Shown here: positions 35,201-43,892 of the stretch, one piece after another
Numbering within the stretch: position 1 is the stretch's first letter
How the letters are laid out: each line of letters begins with the position of its first letter
Assembly (NCBI GenBank): GCA_905178155.1
Contig: CAJINV010000003.1
Coordinates: forward strand, 884,784-948,783
Origin: Amoebophrya sp. A120
Taxonomy: Eukaryota > Sar > Dinophyceae > Syndiniales > Amoebophryaceae
Reading direction: 5' to 3'
Length of the DNA stretch: 64,000 nucleotides
Notes under the pieces: generated by a model
Told to the model about the DNA's origin: nothing
What the model saw: the letters and a program-made list of their open reading frames with translations, nothing else
The model's database searches: none
Translations under genes and position numbers: made by a program

Positions 35201-36720
35201 GTCCGATCTCCTCGCGCGCGACGCCAAAAGCCCCTTCTAGTATGACGACGCCCTCGTCCGCAGGAGGTAATCCTTACCAGATATTCGACCAAGGCAGCAG
35301 CGGCGCAGGCGGCGCGCCGCAGCTGCACCTGGATCCAGCACTAGTGGCGGAGATCGCCGGCGGCAGGATCGAGGCGGTGCTGCACAACCCGAAGGTCGTG
35401 CCCTCATCGCCCTCGTCGTCCGCCTCTCGGGTAGTCGTCCGAGACGACCAAAATGCCGTTTCCCCAGCCGCCACGACAAACTCGAGCTCCAGTGTTTCTA
35501 ACCCGAAAATAGTTTTAACAACAGCAACGAAAGGTTTAGGTTCCTCAACCACGACGTCTTCGAAAATGGAAACAAAACCGCGAACGGACCCGCTCCGGAA
35601 CGTGAAGATTTACCTGGCGTACGACGGCAGTCCAGTAGAGTACTGGCAGCTGAAGCACCTGGACTTCGTATCGAAAGGAAAAATCCCCCCTCCCCATATC
35701 AAAACGGAATTTCTTATGCTGGATTTGTGTACACAAATCAGGTCTGTATTGCAGAGAGGCACTGTGGCCAGATCCCCAGGCTAGGCAGGGGCGTATGGGT
35801 CTAGTTGTTCAGCATGGCAAACGGCGCCCCTTTAGGCCCAATTAGCATGACAAAGCGCTTCCATAATGGGGCGGAAGCTTCTGCCCTCGTCTTCTTGCAA
35901 GACAGATGTGATTTGTGACCTCAAATCAGCAACAAATATATCAAATATCACCTCCAGGGCTACGTGCGACCCCTCCGACGCTGCGTGTGGAAGGAGGAAG
36001 TTCGGCGTGTTGGGGGTGAGGGACCCCCGACGTTGGCCTACGGATATCATGGGGAACTAAGGCTCAAATCAGCAACACAAATTCCCGGAAACATACCTTT
36101 TCGATATGGGGAGGGGGGATTTTTCCTTTTGATACTTCGAGACCATGTTTACGGAGTACAGCACGGAGGAGGCGACGCTGGTCTACGTGCACTACTTGTA
36201 TCCGAAGTAAATTTCCTGTACACGTACAAATGCGGTCTCTGCATGGCAAAACTTGGCTTCGATCCTAGTTTTGCATGACAAGCTTCACACTCCAAATTGG
36301 GAAAATTTGTGATGCATCTTGTGCATGTACGGAAAATTTGTATTGCATAACTTGGAAGCCAAGGAGCGCGTGTGCCGCGCGACCGGCTCTCGGCAAACGA
36401 CGCTGCTCCTCGACTGCGCCGGCGTCAGCATGGGGCACGTGGCCACCTGTACCAAGTTCATGCACCGGTTCAACAAATCGTGCCTGAGTCTCGGGGACAG
36501 CTTCTACCCCGACGGCGTGAAACAGACGTGGCTGGTGAACATGCCCTACGCGGCGGCGTTTCCGCTGAAGGTAACCCTGAGTCTCCTTGCCCAGTCAACA
36601 AGGGAGTCCGTGCGGGCCTTCACGCGCAACTCCTCGGGTCTGCCACCCGAAATCCTCACATTGTTGCCGCTGGAGGAATATGAAGCCCTCACCGTCCCGA
36701 TGGAGAACTCCGTCATATGA
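32269..36720 (+). CDS. Sec14-like CRAL-TRIO protein C, six exons, split domain
   Basis: Exons 32269-32714, 32931-32978, 33235-34199, 34376-35663, 36135-36193 and 36350-36720 give 1058 residues in one frame. Introns 1, 2, 4 and 5 are introners; intron 3 (34200-34375) is GT-AG, phase 1. The CRAL-TRIO N module is at about residues 283-326 (ASIQFLGGYENVALRYLKLN ... LIEAIRWR). The CRAL-TRIO fold starts only near 902 (YDGSPVEYWQLKHLDFETMF; YSTEEATLVYVHYLEAKERV; QTTLLLDCAGVSMGHV; SFYPDGVKQTWLVNMPYAAA; then EILTLLPLEEY). About 570 disordered Ser/Thr/Asn residues separate the two, whereas in paralogs A and B the gap is about 50. The N-terminal exon carries a short ordered part (TSEWYKNNLYRGREPDQLPV). 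Family role as for B; the long linker suggests it may work as a tethered or scaffolded variant (inference). Confidence 0.85.
32720..32930 (+). mobile_element. Introner-like element 9 (family 3)
   Basis: 211 bp. The TIR core AAAAAAGTGTTACAGTTACA is shared with element 7, mirrored by TGTAACTGTAACACTTTTTT. Flanks cgggc / cggac (4 of 5). Excision gives WEPGLTAADFHPAETEEEF. Confidence 0.88.
32984..33234 (+). mobile_element. Introner-like element 10 (family 2)
   Basis: 251 bp. Left TATGCATTGCAAATATGTCT(GGGTCTGG), right CCAGACCCAGACACTTTTGC then ATTCCATA. Exact duplication ttgtc. Several internal GCATGACA copies. Excision gives EEFCRRYTYWRF in frame. Confidence 0.92.
35669..36134 (+). mobile_element. 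Introner-like element 11 (singleton, 466 bp, with internal repeat)
   Basis: Long TIR: TATCGAAAGGAAAAATCCCC at left, mirrored at right (reverse complement TATCAAAAGGAAAAATCCCC and on through CCTCCCCATATC). Exact duplication cttcg. Excision gives HLDFETMFTEYS, collinear with the paralogs. It is twice the usual length. A perfect 15-bp direct repeat CTCAAATCAGCAACA at 35920-35934 and 36063-36077 brackets about 128 bp of distinct, GC-richer sequence, suggesting a secondary insertion or duplication. Confidence 0.92.
36199..36349 (+). mobile_element. Introner-like element 12 (family 4)
   Basis: 151 bp. Left TATCCGAAGTAAATTTCCTG (then TACACGTACAAATGCGGTCT), right CATGTACGGAAAATTTGTAT then TGCATA. 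Exact duplication acttg. Nearly identical over its whole length to the two halves of the disrupted element at 50913-55742. Excision gives VHYLEAKERVC. Confidence 0.92.
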
Positions 36721-37423
36721 TGCCGGGAGTATAAGTCGCTTGAAAAGAAAACAATTCGAGAACCATACTAGGCAGAAGTTGTCCTGGTAGATGAGCAGGA
36801 CTGCTCGTCTACTGGTGTTGAACAGTTGTCAACTGTCGATTTTCTACTGGTGTACTTTCAGGCTAAACTGTATGATATGTGATTCGCGTCCACCATCAAA
36901 AACAGATGTAGACCGAACATGAAAATCAAAAACGCCTGCACAACCTGTACAATTCATCGAAAAAAACGTCAACATGAACTTTCTTCACCTCTCCGCGCGT
37001 GGTGCGTCCTGCTTTTCCGCAGGATCGGTAAGAAAATCGATGTTCGGACGAAGGGGAAGGATGGTAGCGCGCCAAGATGAAAAATCAGATCTTCAAACAC
37101 GGCAAGATCTTTATCTTCATCTTCTTTCTGAGGATCACATGAGGCTACTAGCTGAACCCAGCTAGTTCGGGGAGTCCGATTAGCTTTATCTTTACGTCGG
37201 AGAAGATGAAAGTCGCTCCATCATCTGGAGTTCTTGACTACTTATGTTTCGATTTCGTGGTCGCATTAAGTTGTCAATATTGTTTCCGCCAACATGTTTG
37301 AGATCTTCAGGACAAGTTCTAGTTCCGTGATGGTTATTGTTTTCTGTTTCTCTTCGATTTCATTTTCTTTTTCATCCATGATGGTTAGACTGTCAGTGTC
37401 ACGATCACCTTTGAAGTAGCAAA
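36721..37423. other. Intergenic region, no gene seen
   Basis: About 700 bp, AT-rich, no supportable frame or repeat. Confidence 0.6.
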
Positions 37424-38071
37424 ATGGGTCTCACCGCCGTGATGTCGGAACACAAGCCACCCAGCGGAACGAGCAACCCAGCTACAGAAACAACGGCCTC
37501 TCCGAATTATGGCCCCTTTGAATGGAGGGTCATAGGCGCAGACGAAATGGTTCCTCGTGGATTCGAGTTGAGGTGCGACTTTTCAACGGGCACAAACTAC
37601 GTCCATGTGCCGCAGCGGTTTTGCCTGCCCCAAAAGAACCCAAAATGGCATCAGCACGTCTGTAACCTTGCCGCCTGGGGTGAGCTGGACAAACTGCGCG
37701 TGGAATTGTCAGATCTGAAGAAAACACCCCCAGGCGTCCTGCATAATGCCGTGGAGCAAGGGCACCAGAATGTGCTAGAATTTTTACTACAGCGCAAGGC
37801 GAATGTGGTAGATTTTGACGAGCACGGGCAAACGGCACTGCATGCAGCGTGTAAAGCAGGCAACGAGCCGGTGCTGACTTTATTGATGAGGCATGAACTG
37901 CGGGAGAAGGGCGCAGATGAAAGTAAAAATCAGTTTCACTACCTCGAAAACCAACAAGGCCGCACGCCTGAAGGCCTGTTAATTCAACAAGATTTGCGAC
38001 CCGTGGCACGGAGGATAACGGAATTGACAACAGAATGGAATCAGATACAGAATCAAAATTGCAAAAATTGA
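37424..38071 (+). CDS. Small ankyrin-repeat protein
   Basis: A 215-residue single frame from ATG 37424. The first 80 residues are not recognised (PFEWRVIGADEMVPRGFELR; VPQRFCLPQKNPKWHQHVC). Residues about 80-165 form ankyrin repeats: VCNLAAWGELDKLRVELSDL, PGVLHNAVEQGHQNVLEFLL, then the clearest, GQTALHAACKAGNEPVLTLL. The end (GRTPEGLLIQQDLRPVARRI) looks like a terminal partial repeat. Likely a protein-interaction module; no partner can be read from context. A 3' exon cannot be excluded because the coding-like character stops near the stop codon. Confidence 0.78.
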   Translation: MGLTAVMSEHKPPSGTSNPATETTASPNYGPFEWRVIGADEMVPRGFELRCDFSTGTNYVHVPQRFCLPQKNPKWHQHVCNLAAWGELDKLRVELSDLKKTPPGVLHNAVEQGHQNVLEFLLQRKANVVDFDEHGQTALHAACKAGNEPVLTLLMRHELREKGADESKNQFHYLENQQGRTPEGLLIQQDLRPVARRITELTTEWNQIQNQNCKN

Positions 38072-38691
38072 TAGAACACCCGAATTCAACACCGAAGAAG
38101 AACAACCTGGCAAGTTGTTGCTTCACAAACCGTTCAAAGCGAGAAAAAGGAAAGAAGGAGATCAGATGGAGGTTTGATCTGCATAATCATGATCTGTACG
38201 ACCTTGAACCACCTTCGACGCCGCGTGCAAAGGTACTACCAGATGAAAGAATGATAGAGATCAACTGGTCGTGATCTATCATGTTTCATCTACATCTTGC
38301 AAAAGCCACGCGTTCTTTTTGAACGAAGAAGAACAAGAATTCAAATACGTTGGATCAAACGGATGAAAACAGAGGCGGGAACGACTGCTCATATTGATCG
38401 TTGACTTTGTTGCGCTCCCGGTCCCATGCCGTTCTAACTATTCGAATTCGATAGTCGTCCTCCAGCGCATGCAAAAAATAGGTACAGTTTTCCATATTTC
38501 GCACGGTCAGCACGTTTTTTCCGTAGGTGGCACAGCGAAGTAGAAAAGCGATGTCCTTGATTTGGATTTTTACGCGACGAGCCCTTTAGTACTACAAGTT
38601 GAAGTTAGACTAGGAGTTTGATGATATTTTTGCTTTGTCTTTACTTTCCGGCCTGTCCTCTTCGTGTTTGAAGAAAAAAGCAAAAAAAAGG
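38072..38691. other. Intergenic region, no gene seen
   Basis: About 600 bp. No supportable gene. The frame of the next gene is open upstream of its first ATG (from 38635) but only from a TTG codon. Confidence 0.6.
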
Positions 38692-41289
38692 ATGATCGAC
38701 GGGCTTGATCCTGCCCTGGAGCAGGCGATCGCACGCGACGTGTGTGCGGAAAGCTCCGCGGCGCCGCTCCTCACCGCGCTTCAGTACCCGCCCGCCCAGA
38801 TGTGCTTGCGCTTGATTGGCCGTGACGCGCAGGAACGGAGTGCGTCGAAGCAAAAGTTGCAACTGGACCTGCGGGAAAAGAACCACGCAGAACGAGACTA
38901 TGCAGCGTGGGAAGCAACCACGACCATGGTTACGATCACAAGGAACATAAGAATGAACCGTCATCAAAGGCCTCCAGCGAAAAAAGAAGAAAGCAAAAAG
39001 AATAACAGTGGCGGTGCTGTAAATGAAGCCGAAGATGATGTTGACACAGCGAAGAAGCAACAGTGTCGCAAGGTTCCAGCCTTTGTTGATTCACATGTTT
39101 GCCTGGTACAAACAGACCACTCGCCGTTTGCGACCACGACAGATCTATCAACGGACGAGGAAGAGGACGATGATATAGACAACTTCTCAGAAGCCCGTGC
39201 CGAAGCTGCACGTCTGAAACACGTCATTTACGTCTCGTCTGCGACCGGCACTGCCTTGATGCGAGGGGCGAATTTGTATTGTCCAGGAGTGTTGGCCATT
39301 CGTCCTGTAGTGGCTCCGGCGGTCCGTAGAAAAAACGGCGACGCCAAAAGTCGCGACGAAATAGTAGCCGACGCTACTGCTAGAAAATGTACTAGGTCTG
39401 ACACGACCTACGAAACGCCAAAAAAGCTTCATCACAGTAACGAGAACGACAAGGAGAGCAGCATGAGGCACGGGCACGAAACTACTGTCAAGAAGGAGAA
39501 GGACCATATCCAAGAGAGGCGAGAGCAACGAGCATTGAAGCTGGGCCAGCGCGTGGAAATACGCATAGCGCCGCCGGAGGCTGAGACTCACATAACCCGT
39601 GGCCAGGACGCCGAGGAAAAGTGGGATCACGGCGGGAAGCCGAACAAAATTGCGGAGGGCACACTGCAGGTCCGGTCCCGCGCCGACCTGTTTGCAATGG
39701 CTGGAGTCGCTGTGCATATCGATAAGCTGTTCCCTTTGGTAGAGCAAAAACAAAAACTCGCAACAGATTCTAGTACTTCCTGTGTTAAAGAGCAAAAGCA
39801 GGCCACTGTGCGACTACCTGGCCGAGAACCTATTATACGTAGTGCGCAGCATGTCATCTACCCCCTGCCGTCAGTCAACGCGTTGCTCCCTGGGCGGATT
39901 TATTCGCAGCAGCTCCCTTCCGTGATTGCTGCCTTGGCTCTCGGACAAGACGACGCAACAGGCCTCCGCATCCTCGACATGTGTGCCGCACCCGGAGGGA
40001 AGACGTTGGCGGTGGCGGATGCTTTTCCCAACAGTGAAATCGTCGCGCTAGACCGGAGCTACTCTAAAGTCAGGAAGATTGAAGCCGCTGTTGCCGAGCG
40101 TGAGAAAGTGCTGGAAAAATACGCTGCGTGGAACGAGAAGAAATACTCCGGCTCGATTACCTGCTACCGCGCAAACTCGACCAACCTCGTGGTCGATCTT
40201 CTGGAAGATTTGGACGCGAAAACTACGTCGAAGGTGCTGCAAAGTGAAAATGCAAATGTTGACCACGCTGAAGAAGAAGAAACTAAAACCTCCAAACCCG
40301 CCACCAGTAAGCCGTTTTACCACAAGGCCGTCAAGTTGACGAGCGCCCACTGGGAAGCGTTTTACAGGGTTCTATTCAGTGACGAGGCGCGACTGTTTTC
40401 TTCCAAGAACAAAGGGGAGAAAAAGCTTTTCAAGGCTGTAAAGCAGCAGTTCTTGAAGACGAGTTGTAAAACGACCGGCGAAATCGTAGGAGCTGCTGAA
40501 ATTGTAGAAGTTGAGGAGACTTCGAACTGCAAGAAATGCACACGCGAGCACGTGGACGCGTTGCAGAGATTGCACAACAACCCCGACCTGTTGAATGGTG
40601 TTGAGGAAGCGCAAGAATTGCGCGAGACCATGGCGAAGGCCCGGAAGAAAGTTCTTGCACCACGCGAACAAGGGGGCGAACCACGAGATCAACAATCTCA
40701 ACCTGGATTGAATGATAGAGAAAGTACTCAAACGAAGCGCCCCTCGACGACCTCCACCACCGCGACTAGTACACCAGCAAAACCCCTGCTGGGCCGGCCT
40801 CCCTGGGTTCCGGGATCTTTTGACAAGGTGTTGTGCGACGCGCCGTGCTCCGCCATGGGACAAAAGCCGTTGCTGCACTACAGTGTCACTTACGAGGAGG
40901 TCAAGCAGACCGCGGTGTACCAGCGACAGTTTCTGCGGCAAGCCTTTCAGCTCTGCAAACCAGGCGGCGAAATCGTCTACTCCACCTGCACCATCCCGGT
41001 CGAGGAAAACGAGGGCAATGTGGACTGGTTCCTGCGGGCCTTTCCAGACCAATTAGAGCTGCTGGATCTCCGAAAACAATTCGATCACGACGAAGACATA
41101 CTTTATGGCAGGATAAAGCGTGATGATGATGATGTTGAGCTGCTTGGGACTAGTACACCAGCTTCAGCTTCTGAAAGGCAGGACGAGGAGCCCATTGTGG
41201 CTTCGTTTGATGAAAAATTCGTGTTTCGATTCGACCCGCAGCATTGGGATCTCGGCTTTTTTGTCGCGAAATTTCGCAAGAAAGCATAA
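38692..41289 (+). CDS. NSUN6: NSUN6-like RNA (cytosine-5) methyltransferase
   Basis: About 865 residues from ATG 38692, intronless. An N-terminal PUA-type segment near 175-345 is recognised by HVIYVSSATGTALMRGANLY-CPGVLA, the NSUN6 pattern of an RNA-binding PUA embedded before the catalytic core, interrupted by a Lys/Glu-rich insert. The linker PLPSVNALLPGRIYSQQLPS corresponds to the segment before the catalytic domain. The Rossmann core has the SAM-binding motif ILDMCAAPGGKTLAVADAFP (about 425-445) and ALDRSYSKVRKIE. The two family cysteines are in DAPCSAMG (near 717) and YSTCTIPVEENEG (near 763; the TC cysteine is the nucleophile in RsmB/NSUN enzymes). About 200 extra residues sit between ALDRS and DKVLCDAPC. 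The human protein is about 470 residues, so this is greatly expanded. NSUN6 methylates C72 of tRNA-Cys and tRNA-Thr and some mRNAs; the substrate here is inferred. Confidence 0.9.
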   Translation: MIDGLDPALEQAIARDVCAESSAAPLLTALQYPPAQMCLRLIGRDAQERSASKQKLQLDLREKNHAERDYAAWEATTTMVTITRNIRMNRHQRPPAKKEESKKNNSGGAVNEAEDDVDTAKKQQCRKVPAFVDSHVCLVQTDHSPFATTTDLSTDEEEDDDIDNFSEARAEAARLKHVIYVSSATGTALMRGANLYCPGVLAIRPVVAPAVRRKNGDAKSRDEIVADATARKCTRSDTTYETPKKLHHSNENDKESSMRHGHETTVKKEKDHIQERREQRALKLGQRVEIRIAPPEAETHITRGQDAEEKWDHGGKPNKIAEGTLQVRSRADLFAMAGVAVHIDKLFPLVEQKQKLATDSSTSCVKEQKQATVRLPGREPIIRSAQHVIYPLPSVNALLPGRIYSQQLPSVIAALALGQDDATGLRILDMCAAPGGKTLAVADAFPNSEIVALDRSYSKVRKIEAAVAEREKVLEKYAAWNEKKYSGSITCYRANSTNLVVDLLEDLDAKTTSKVLQSENANVDHAEEEETKTSKPATSKPFYHKAVKLTSAHWEAFYRVLFSDEARLFSSKNKGEKKLFKAVKQQFLKTSCKTTGEIVGAAEIVEVEETSNCKKCTREHVDALQRLHNNPDLLNGVEEAQELRETMAKARKKVLAPREQGGEPRDQQSQPGLNDRESTQTKRPSTTSTTATSTPAKPLLGRPPWVPGSFDKVLCDAPCSAMGQKPLLHYSVTYEEVKQTAVYQRQFLRQAFQLCKPGGEIVYSTCTIPVEENEGNVDWFLRAFPDQLELLDLRKQFDHDEDILYGRIKRDDDDVELLGTSTPASASERQDEEPIVASFDEKFVFRFDPQHWDLGFFVAKFRKKA

Positions 41290-41575
41290 ACAAACGCGTC
41301 GCAACGTGGCCACGACCTCGTTTCCATTATTGAATGAAATCGAATAAAACGACAATATTTATAGATGCAGCGCAAGCTGCGTTGGCTCTGAGACAGGTGA
41401 ACATCCTTCCGCCGACTATAGTTTCTTTTTCACTGCTGGGCCTTTCAACGTGTTCGACATTGGGCCTTTCAACGTGAAAGATCTTCTCCGAAGATCTTTC
41501 TATGCTAGTACGCGTAGCGATTGGATCAGTTTGTCCAATAGATCACTCAAGAGATCTGCGCGCTCATGATTGGCG
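41290..41575. other. 3' flank of NSUN6-like gene with direct repeat and hairpin
   Basis: TGGGCCTTTCAACGTG occurs twice (about 41438 and 41461). The second copy runs into a perfect hairpin, GAAAGATCTTC-TCC-GAAGATCTTTC at 41476-41500. It lies about 190 bp past the stop and just before the GC-rich island. It could be a 3'-end signal or the edge of an insertion. Confidence 0.6.
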
Positions 41576-43090
41576 CAGTCAGCCACGACCGGCGCGCGTC
41601 TGCGCGGAGGGCCTTGGGGCTTTGTTTCGGGGGCGAGAGCCCGCGGCGCAGCGTGCGCCGCCCCTTCTCCCCGAGGTAGCGCCCGGGCTAGCGAAAATCC
41701 CTTGGGGCGCCCCGATGAGAAAGCGGGCGCCTAGCTGCCCGCAGCTCCTGTGGCCCTCGCCTAGCCGGGGCGGCGCGGTGGGGGCAAGCGCTAGCCCAAT
41801 CACCTACAGCGGTCGCGCAGTCTGGGCGATGTCGAGCCCGCCGACTCGGAGGGGGCCGTCGCCGACCGAGGGCGGTGGCAGTGCGTGTCTCCGCCTGAGT
41901 ATAGCTCCGCGTTGATACCGAAGCGGGGCATCCTCTCCGCGAAATTCCCCGCCCGGGCCCAATTGGCCGGCAGGAGGCTGCCGCGTACGCGTGGCAGCAG
42001 CATTTGGCGGGAAATGTGTGGCGCCCCCCTGCTTACCCCCCGCCCCGACTCTCGACGTGTTAACCAAGCAGGGGCATGCGTTGCGCGGCTTATGGGGCGG
42101 CGCCGCGCGCGCGAGTCTTTTCTTTGTGGCCGGGCCGAAAACGCCACGCACCGTGGCGGCAGGGCCGGCGGCCGCAAGGACGGAGCGCCCGCCCGCCCCC
42201 CTGCCCCCGTCCGGGGCCCGGCCCCGCGGCGCCAAAGGGCGGGCCTTCCTAGCGATGGGTCTGCATGTTCCGGGCCGGCGAGATGGCCTGCCTTTATATA
42301 TTGCGTAGGTAAGCTGTTGCGCCGCCATTTGGTTCAGGAGGTCGGCGACCGATCGCGGTCGCGACGCCCGCGGCGGCTACTTTTTTTGCATGCCGAGCCC
42401 CTTGTGGCCCCCCCTTGGCGGGCGGGGCTCTTCCGTGATGAAAGGCGGCCCAATGTCGCCCGCCTTTGTTGCGTCCGAGCTCCGGGAGGTCGTTCGGCGT
42501 TGTCCCAACTTTGGCACGGTTTACGTCGACGGGGGCTGTACCTGCCCGCGGCGCCTCGTGTGTGATCCGGCTGGAGAGGAAGGGATAAAGCAAAAACGGA
42601 AGGACGCGCGCAAAGATGGGGCGCCGTCGCAAATGGCGGCGGGCGCAGGGGGGAAGGTTCGGCGGCTGCCTCGGTGGCCGGCGGCCGCGTGCTTGGGCGG
42701 GGGCGGGGCCGTGCGATGGAAGCCGGCTGGCAGCGTGGCCGCGCCCGCGCGGCCTTGGGCGGTGCCGTCGGCCCGGGCAGCCAACAGGATGGGGGCTTGC
42801 AGTAGCAGTGGCCCCCGGCGCATCAGCCCGGGGAGGGAAACAACAGCACAGGCTGCGCGTAGCGACCGGCCCATGGATGTCACGCGCGCCGGCCCCCGAT
42901 CAATATATGCGGGAATGGATGCGCCGGGCCCCAGCGGCTCGTCGCCCGCGAGCCACCCCGCCGCGCGGAGGCGGTAGTGGCTCCTCGTCTTCGAGCAGCT
43001 TCTCCTCTCAGCAGAGCCGTGGGGTTACCGCGCGTGGGAGGCGCCGGCCGCGTCGTGGGCGCAACAGCCACCCACGATTCTCGGGGTCGC
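41576..43090. other. GC-rich island of foreign-looking composition
   Basis: About 1.5 kb of very GC- and CpG-rich sequence (runs such as GGCGGCGCGG, CCGGGCCGGCG, CCCGCCCCCC) with abrupt edges against AT-richer DNA. Open frames occur on both strands (for example 41885-42565 +) simply because stops are rare; none shows a domain, a consistent amino-acid signature or a start context. No TIR or target duplication was found at the edges. Candidates are an unrecognised mobile element or transferred DNA. Confidence 0.6.
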
Positions 43091-43892
43091 CAGGGTAGAC
43101 AGCACTAGCAGGATCAGACAGCAGCAGAGCAACCAACTCGTCCTCAAGCGATCTTCGAGGTCAGAAGTGAGTATCTTTCTCATTGGTGGGCCTTTGTTTC
43201 CACGTGCTTGAACGAAGACGCGAGTATGTTGCGCATGGCATTCGTCGAAAGACAAACTGTTCGAATATTTCCATCCTGATCCACCCACTGACTAGAAATA
43301 AAAGGAGTACTTAATCATGTTCCCGCGCGTTGACGAGTTCAGGTTCACGAAATTTATTTTTGACGCACACTCGGACCTGTTCTCGTTCATAACATAGCAT
43401 GAGCAACGCCACCGGGGGATGAACTACCAAGTACAAGCTCACACTCTAGCAATATGCTCATGAATTTGCTGAATTTTATCGTGTGCGTTTCAATTGAATC
43501 GATAATTTTCTGAATGTATACGTCAATTACTTCAAACATCCGATCTGTTCTCACTCTCACGAATTTTTACCAACACCGCTTTGCTTTTGTTCCACAGCGA
43601 CATGCTTTTGTGCTTTTGTTCCGCAGCGACATATATATTAAACGTTCTTTTTTTTTCACATATATATAACTAGCGTCATTGCTCCTTGTTTGTTGTGTGA
43701 ATTAGATTATGTGTGTGCCAAGGAGCTATATTGTGTGTAAGAACTAAGCACAAAGCAACAGCAAAACAATGAGACTGGAGGACAAAAAACGTATACATAG
43801 GTATTATAGTCTCGATAGTGAAGGTTTTTTAAATCTAGCACTAGGCAGAAGAAACTAAAGCCCGCCAGCACTAAGTACGAAGCGGCCATAGC
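43091..43892. other. Intergenic region upstream of the XRN gene
   Basis: AT-rich 800 bp after the GC island, including TATATATAA-like runs near 43631 and 43662. No gene seen. Confidence 0.6.

Noticed and set aside
41885-42565. 226-codon frame in the GC-rich island
   Set aside because: Stops are scarce at this composition, all frames are similarly open, and the Arg/Pro/Ala-rich product resembles nothing.
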